From positions 94,680,759-94,744,758 of the forward strand of contig ML679946.1 of NCBI GenBank assembly GCA_007922225.1: a stretch of DNA of 64,000 nucleotides. The letters run 5' to 3'. Source of the stretch: Emydura subglobosa (Eukaryota; Chordata; Testudines; Chelidae). The position numbers and the translations under genes were made by a program. Below are positions 58,086 to 64,000 of the stretch, piece by piece. The notes below the pieces were generated by a model. That model had not been told where the DNA came from, made no database searches, and saw only the letters and a program-made list of their open reading frames with translations. Every line of letters starts with the position of its first letter. The first letter of the stretch is position 1.

Positions 58086-58089
58086 TGAC

Positions 58090-60056
58090 TTCTTAAATGA
58101 AGTGTTAAAATATAATTAGGAAGGCCAAAAATAATTTAAAGAACAGCTAGCGAAAGACTCAAAAGTAACAGCAAAAAAGATTTTAAATACATCAGAAGCA
58201 AGAAGCTTACTAAACAGCCAGTGGAGCCACTGGACAATCGAGATACTAAAGGAGCAGTCAAGAAAGATAATGCTATTGCGGAGAAATTAATGAATTCTTT
58301 GCATCGGTCTTCACAGCTGAGAATGTGGGAGATTCCCAAACCTGAGCCATTCTTTTTAGGTGACAGATCTGAGGAACTGTTCCAGACTGAGGTGTCATTA
58401 GAGGAGGTTTTGGAACAAATTGATAAATGAAACAGTAATATGTGACCAGGACCAGATGGTATCCACCCAAGAGTTCTGAAGGAACTCAAATGTGAAATTG
58501 GAGAACTACGAACTCTGATATGATATTTAAATGAGCAGCTGTACCAGATGACTGGAGGGTAGCTAATGTGACACCAATTTTTAAAAAAGGCTCCAGAGGC
58601 GATCCCAGCAACTACAGATCAGTAAACCTAACTTCAGTACCAGGCAAATTAGTTGAAACTATAGTAAACAGTAGAACTATCAGACACATAGATGAATATG
58701 ATTTCTTGGGGAAGAGTTGATATGGTTTTTGTAAAGGGAAATCATGCCTCACCAATCTACAAGAAATATTTGAGGGGGTCGACAAGAGTGATCCAGTGGA
58801 TATAGTGTACTTAGATTTTCAGAAAGCATTTGACAAGGTCCCTCAGCAAAGGCTGTTAAGCAAAATAAGCTGTCATGGGATAAGAGGAAAGGTCCTCTCC
58901 TGGATCAGTAATTGGTTAAAAGATAAGAAACAAGTGGTAGGAATTAAATGGTTGGTTTTGAGAATGGAGAGAGGCAAATAATGGGGTCCGCCAGGGGTCT
59001 GCACGGGAACCAGTACTGGTCAACATATATTCATAAATGATCTGGGAAAAGGGGTAAACAGTGAGTGGCAAAATTTACAGATGGTACAAAACTACTCAAT
59101 ATAGTTAAGTTCAAAGTTGACGGTGAAGAGTTAAAAAGGGATCTCACAAAACTGGGTGACTGGGCAACAGAAAGGAGATGGAATGCAATGTTGATAAGAG
59201 CAAAGTAATGCACATTGGAAAACATAATCCAAACTATATGTACAAAATGATGGGGTCTAAATTAGCTGTTGCCACTCATGAAAGATGTTGGAGTCATTGT
59301 GGATAGTTCTTTGAAAACATCTGCTCAATGTGCAGTGGCAGTCAAAAAAGCTAACATTAGGAACCATTAGGAAAGGAATAGATAAGACAGTAAATATCAT
59401 ATTGTCACTATATAAATCCATGGTACGCCCACACCTTGAATTCAGTGTGTGGTTCTTGTCACCATCTCAAAAAAGATTTATTAGACTTGGAAAAAGTACA
59501 GAGAAGGGCAACAAAAATGCTTAGGGGTAGGGAACAGCTTCCATATGAGGAGAGAGTAAAAAATCTGGGACTGTTCATTTTAGAAAAGAGATGAATAAGG
59601 GGGGATACAATAGAGATCTATAAAATCATGAATGTTGTGGAGTGAATATGTAACACAAAAACCAGACATCACCCAATGAAATTAATAGGCAGCAGGTTTA
59701 AAACAAACATAAAGAATACGTCTTCACAAAACACTGTCAACATGTGGAACTCATTGCCACGGGATGTTATGAAGGCCAAAAGTAAACTGGGTCCAAAATT
59801 AATTAGATAAACTCATGCCGGATAGGTCCAGCAATGGCTATTAGCCAAGATGATGAGTTATGCAACCCAATAGTCGGGGGGTATCTAAACCTCTAATTGC
59901 CAGAAGTTGGGACTGGAAAACAGGATGGATCACTCAGTAATTGCCCTCTTCTTTTCATTTCCTTTGAAGCATCTGGCATTGGTACTGTCAGAAAACAGGA
60001 TACTGGGCTAGATGGACCATTGGTATGACCCAGTATGGCCATTCTTACACTCGTGT
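58090..60056 (+). mobile_element. CR1 LINE, longest copy in the window (about 2 kb)
   Basis: It starts in the endonuclease-RT linker (aggaaggccaaaaataattt...acatcagaagc). It passes FFASVFTAENV-like text (gaattctttgcatcggtcttcac), DQDQMVSTQEF-type text, PPDDWRVANVTPIFKKGS-like text, [20 protein letters not shown] (58808-58860), the catalytic region near 59080, and the 3' end with gctagatggaccattggtatgacccagtatggccattctta. Stops and frameshifts are numerous. Confidence 0.9.
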
Positions 60057-60425
60057 TAATCGTATTAGTGATAGCAGGGGAAAAAGGAATATTTCTCCTC
60101 CCACATTGTTGCTTTCTACAATGAGCTATCTGAACCATCAGTGGAAGTACTCTTTTGTGTTTCAAGACATCTCCAAACTAAGGCCTAAAGACATGAATTT
60201 CAAATTACAAATAACTTGTGTGAACTGTCAAATGAAATGTGGAAGAATTTTAAAATCATTAATACAGAAGGCAACTTAGTCATATTTTTCACAATATCCT
60301 ATTGATAAAATAGATGAACTTGGCTTAAGCAGGCAGGGGAAAACAAATCCACAGCTGTGTGTGGAAACATGAATTTGGTTTTTTTAATCACTGTTACAGA
60401 AAATGAGACTATTATTTTTGTCTAG
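60057..60425. other. EFR3A intron end, nothing recognised
   Basis: Short stretch from the CR1 3' end to the last visible exon. Confidence 0.5.
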
Positions 60426-60514
60426 ATGAAGATAGACTCTCCAGAAGGAAGAGTATTGTGGACACTGTATCTATTCAGGTGGATATTCTTCCTGGCAACA
60501 ACACAGAGGATCAG
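60426..60514 (+). CDS. EFR3A: EFR3A exon, last in window (DEDRLSRRKSIVDTVSIQV)
   Basis: The 89-nt exon has acceptor ttttgtctag and donor GTATGT. Two bases complete Asp, then EDRLSRRKSIVDTVSIQVDI and LPGNNTEDQ follow, ending in phase 0. The RRKS motif resembles a basophilic kinase site in the linker before the C-terminal region that binds TTC7/FAM126 in the family. The remaining exons (the EEITFEALKKAI region to the C-terminus) are not found in the last 3.5 kb and should be downstream. Confidence 0.94.
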
Positions 60515-62700
60515 GTATGTGAAAAAACAAGGTATTCTGAGAAGCCCCTTGCATGAAGAGACAACCTACAAAATGAAACTTTTCCAGAGAAAAACACTCA
60601 ATTTTTTGTCTTGCATGTCTACTCCTGAAGAGTTAGAAAATAAGTGATTTTTATTATCTAATTTATTGAGACTGAGGTACACTACAGTATTTGTTATTTT
60701 TGACCATTAATATTACTATCAGATATTGTTTCGCTGAAGCTTCTAGATAGTTACTTTTCAGCCTATGTAACTTACAGAGGGAACACTGCTTATGTGCTAA
60801 ATTTCTGTGTAATATATTATGAGACATTACACTTTAACTGAGTAAAATACAGGTAACTCCAAATATGTAACTTGATGCCACTGAACATGTACTAAAGTGA
60901 ACTGTACTCAGGAATAGGGTAATTCTACACAGTGTACCGTAAATAAGTCTTACATTGTGTCCTTTCTATTTTCAGGAATGTTTAATAAACAGTATTTTAA
61001 GGCAGAGGAAAGAAATGATAGAATCAAACAAAAGATACAGACATCAGGTACAGGGATTGAGGCTAATTATGTTGTAGGAAGGCTACAGTATGACTGTTGG
61101 GGCAAATCTTAGACTCCTTAACTGAAGTGATCTGAATAGATATTCCACTTTCCAGTGGCTGTGGAAATTTACCTCCTCTTCCCCCCTCCCTCCCAAAAAT
61201 GTGCTAACCATAAAATGTAAGTTGTTTCTGTTACTTCTAGTTTGTGTCAGGAAATGTGTAACATGAAAGTGAAAAGTAATTAATTCCCAATTTTCTCTGA
61301 GTGCTAAAGTGAAGCAGCTCAATCTATAGGGTACATAGTTTTTGGCTATCTATAGAAGTATGAGAATGTATCCTTTCATTCTGTTTACTACACACAATCC
61401 TCTAAATGATCTATAAAAATATTAAGCAATGAATGAAACCCTAAATTGGGCAATTAATATAAAATTAAGTCTCTTAATTCAAGGATATTGAAAATATGAT
61501 CCTTTTAAACAACAATGAAAAATATATTGATTGTCTAAAAGAGTGAATAAAAACACAAGTTCTCAAATAAGGGGAGCATCCGCTTTCCCTTTCAATATGG
61601 CGAGATGAGCCGGGGGACATCTTGAACGTTTTTCAAGTTGTAACATGGGGTATGGAAAAGATTGAGAATCACTGATAGGGAAGATGTTTTATGCATTAAC
61701 AAGTAAGATTAAGTCCATTATGATAAATAATCTATTTGCCCAAATATGTAAAACATAGGCTAAAATATTAGTTTACTTCTAATCTCTAGGATGTCTTGGC
61801 CTGTCTAAACATTGTAAGTGGATTGTAGAAATAGAAAAAAACCTGTCAGTTCATAGGAACACCATTTTGCAAAATTGTTAAATGTTACGTCAGGATAATT
61901 TAAATGTTACATCTGTAAGATGTTGCAAGTATTCATAGACTTCTTTCCATTTGAAATAAAATGGTAAAAGTTTCATTTGAATCCTGCGTGCACAGAACCC
62001 TAGCTGTGCGCAGACTTTGTAGTCTTCGTCAGTTTCTTAAACTAAACTTTGTGATGAGTTTGGAATTTGTACAGTGTGCTTATCAGAACTCCAAAGCTAA
62101 GCAGGGTCAGGCCTATATGATACTTAAATGATATACTTTCAACAAATACCTAGCTTCTTCAGAATTGTTGGTGATTCAATAGATAGTATTCTTCCCTCTT
62201 TGTTAATTGGAGCCAATGCCCTTGAATGGTGGGAAAAGGTGCTGAGATGGTTCAGGTTCTGTGTCAAATGAGGCACAAAGCAAGAATCTTGACTACTTCT
62301 GGTTTTTAAAGAACTCCTGGCACTCTTCACAAGAGCAGGGGTGTTAATGCTGGTGTCCTACCCAAATTCCTATTAGATTTAGAATTACACACACAAAACT
62401 GTTGAAAGAACATTATGGTCACAAAGTCGAGCTCAAAAGTTAAGAAAAACAAGAACTAAGGTTGCCCACAAAGCCTTAATTCCTTTCCTTCCGCTCCTGT
62501 GCATATGAATTATGATAGTCTTTAATTACATGATCACATCCTGTTTTTCATAGGACTTCTACCTCATTCAGTGCATAGGAGGGATGTTCTTCACTGAAAG
62601 AGTTCTTATTCCATATTTTGTCTCCTCATTAAAATTGTGGCCTGCCCATACCTTATTTACTTTACAGTATTCAAACCCTGGTCTGAATACAGAATTGTAA
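60515..62700. other. EFR3A intron downstream of the last visible exon, nothing recognised
   Basis: AT-rich sequence. The phrase tggggtatggaaaagattgagaatcactgatagg near 61650-61680 resembles the end of a hAT-type element, without a partner end. I looked for the next EFR3A exon and did not find it. Confidence 0.4.
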
Positions 62701-62719
62701 TTTCCTCATGGGTTTTTGC

Positions 62720-63430
62720 ATGGTGTTCTCAACATAGTGTCGAAGTGCTTCACAAATATTAACTATTTTTCACACACCCCTGTTAATTGAGGCACAGAGG
62801 TCAAAAGTGTGCACTAATTTTAGGTGTGCAACTTGAGCTGGTTAGGGCCCTTAGCTTCTTGTCCCAGTCTCATTGTCCAGCCAGTCCCAGACCCCAGGGC
62901 CTACTTTATCTGGTCCCCAGCCCCAGTCTTTCCTCCCCACACCATGCTCTTTGTTCCAGTCTGCTCCTTCCTCTGTATTTCACCACATTCCTCCTCCAAA
63001 TTCCAGGTCAGGCTTTTTGTCCTCTCCATTTGAGTCAATTTACTCCTTCATGGTGCCTGAATGACAGTAGGGAGAGTTTTGAGAGCATAGAACAGAGTCT
63101 CCTTCTCTGCTTTGGTGCCCAGTTCCATTGCAGTAGAGAACAGCAATTACAGGGAAAGTCCTGCTTAGTCCTGCGGTGGAACATGCTCAGTTTAGGCAGA
63201 AACTTAAAAGAATTTAGCTGCTGACTCCCTAACAAGTCTACTGAGCATGTGCGAACTGCAGTTTTTTCACAGGCTTATAACTTGGCAGGATTTTTTTTTT
63301 CATGGGGGCAGCAAAAAGCACACATCTGACACACCGGCTACCATCTGCCAAATTTCAAGTCCATGTTACTAAGCATGAAGGTGCTAGAGCGACTCAACTA
63401 AACTGTTGGCAGCATTTTTATAAACATAGG
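62720..63430. repeat. Unclassified interspersed repeat with SINE remnant
   Basis: 62730-62810 (gtgcttcacaaatattaac, cccctgttaattgaggcacagag) resembles the reverse-oriented end of a MIR-type SINE. 63220-63430 (ctactgagcatgtgcgaactgcag, cttataacttggc, tgccaaatttcaagtccatg, aactgttggcagcattt) is a phrase I associate with a dispersed sauropsid repeat, but I cannot name its family. Confidence 0.35.
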
Positions 63431-63785
63431 TATTTTTCCTTAATTTAATTCCCAGAAGCTGCTGAATTATTTTTGCTGAAATTTACAAAAAAAAAATCAG
63501 ACTGAGGCAATTGCCCAGCATGGGAAATTTCAGCACAAATAGTTAATTTTTTAAATGTATAGACAATTGAAAAATGAATCTTATAATGAAGCATCAGGCA
63601 ACTGTAAATATGGCTGGAACTACCAGCTCTGCCTGTAATAACGTTGATGGATCACTAAACATTAGTATAATGCAGAAGAAAAAAGATTTGTAATCACACA
63701 GTCATGATGATGAAGAAATATACGACTATGTTATATATTCGCAGTAATCTATCTCTTTGAAATAAAAATTCAGAGGTAAACTCTT
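63431..63785. other. Intron, nothing recognised
   Basis: Anonymous AT-rich sequence. Confidence 0.4.
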
Positions 63786-63965
63786 AGGCTAAGATTTTTA
63801 AAGGTATTTAGAAGTTGCTGTGCTTAGTGTTGCTCTGCCCAACTTATTTAGGAGCCTAAATCTCATTTTTCAAAAGAGATTTAGGCACTTACTCATCCAT
63901 TGGGATTTTGTCTCCTACTTGGATAAATCCCTGTACAATTTTGAGCACAGCAGCTCCTAAATAGC
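63786..63965. repeat. Dispersed repeat unit with TTAGGAGCCTAA motif
   Basis: tatttaggagcctaaatctc, ttcaaaagagatttaggcac and cagcagctcctaaatagcc are inverted and direct variants of one motif also found at 37105-37255. This is likely a fragment of an old foldback-type repeat family. Confidence 0.5.
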
Positions 63966-64000
63966 CTCAGTCTTATGGGAGAAAAAGAATTTGTGACAAA

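Larger units (their letters stand above)
10000..60514 (+). other. EFR3A: EFR3A gene, internal portion (13 canonical coding exons plus one candidate exon)
   Basis: EFR3 proteins are palmitoylated plasma-membrane scaffolds made of alpha-helical ARM/HEAT-like repeats. With TTC7 and FAM126 they bring PI4KIIIalpha to the plasma membrane for PI4P synthesis. The exons translate to a continuous EFR3 sequence that includes GPPSSP, ENCFRELLGRAT, QAQYSHHVIQE, LLSPSLMED, QQLYRHIYLGCKEED, NLPMFNRCG, VPAFCQHVSKV, SLGGSGYSVERLSVPYVPQ and DEDRLSRRKSIVDTVSIQV. These match EFR3A better than EFR3B as I remember them; EFR3B differs in the GRA-FGN and CKEE-NVQKH stretches. All junctions have AG acceptors and GT donors with matching phase. 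The N-terminal Cys-rich palmitoylation motif and the C-terminal TTC7-binding tail are outside the window. The paralogue assignment rests on memory. Confidence 0.95.

Noticed and set aside
10000..60514. Assignment to EFR3B instead of EFR3A
   Set aside because: The motifs ENCFRELLGRAT, KVPVFGT, CKEEDNVQKN and GGSGYSVERLSVPYVPQ fit EFR3A; EFR3B as I recall has different residues at these sites.

Overview
This is vertebrate nuclear DNA holding the central part of one protein-coding gene on the + strand: EFR3A, the plasma-membrane scaffold that recruits the PI4KIIIalpha (PI4KA) lipid-kinase complex. I place 13 canonical coding exons between 10000 and 60514. Together they give 1513 nt, 504 complete codons, with every splice phase consistent. 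I also find one further in-frame 51-nt candidate cassette exon at 48039-48089 that encodes a strongly basic peptide. The first exons of the gene should lie upstream of the window and the last ones downstream. Reading the EFR3 family from memory, the window covers roughly residues 210-715 of about 820.

The organism is most likely a turtle; a crocodilian or other non-avian sauropsid is the alternative. The introns are packed with several CR1 LINE subfamilies, Penelope-like elements with a GIY-YIG endonuclease, DIRS-type tyrosine-recombinase retrotransposons, hAT-like and other MITEs, and MIR-type tRNA-derived SINEs. Birds have CR1 but generally lack abundant PLE and DIRS. Mammals would show L1 and Alu/B-type elements, which I do not see.

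Layout. 0-10 kb: upstream intron with DIRS pieces, MITEs, a foldback element and a PLE. 10.0-10.14 kb: first visible exon. 10-26.7 kb: large intron with two CR1 copies (one nested inside a PLE), an LTR-like segment, a perfect-TSD hAT MITE and a 6 kb DIRS cluster in both orientations. 26.7-45.4 kb: eleven exons separated by introns of 0.2 to 5.7 kb, with PLE and CR1 debris mainly at 32.9, 37.8-39.0 and 39.4-43.0 kb. 45.4-60.4 kb: a 15 kb intron holding the candidate cassette exon, CR1 copies on both strands and a DIRS gag fragment. 60.4 kb: last visible exon. 60.5-64 kb: downstream intron with little recognisable.

All transposon reading frames are broken by stops or frameshifts. No second host gene, RNA gene, CRISPR array or prokaryote-type system is present. 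The most interesting signals are the phase-1/phase-1 polybasic cassette exon, the hammerhead-ribozyme-like folds in the PLE tails, and the many inverted repeat copies inside EFR3A introns.
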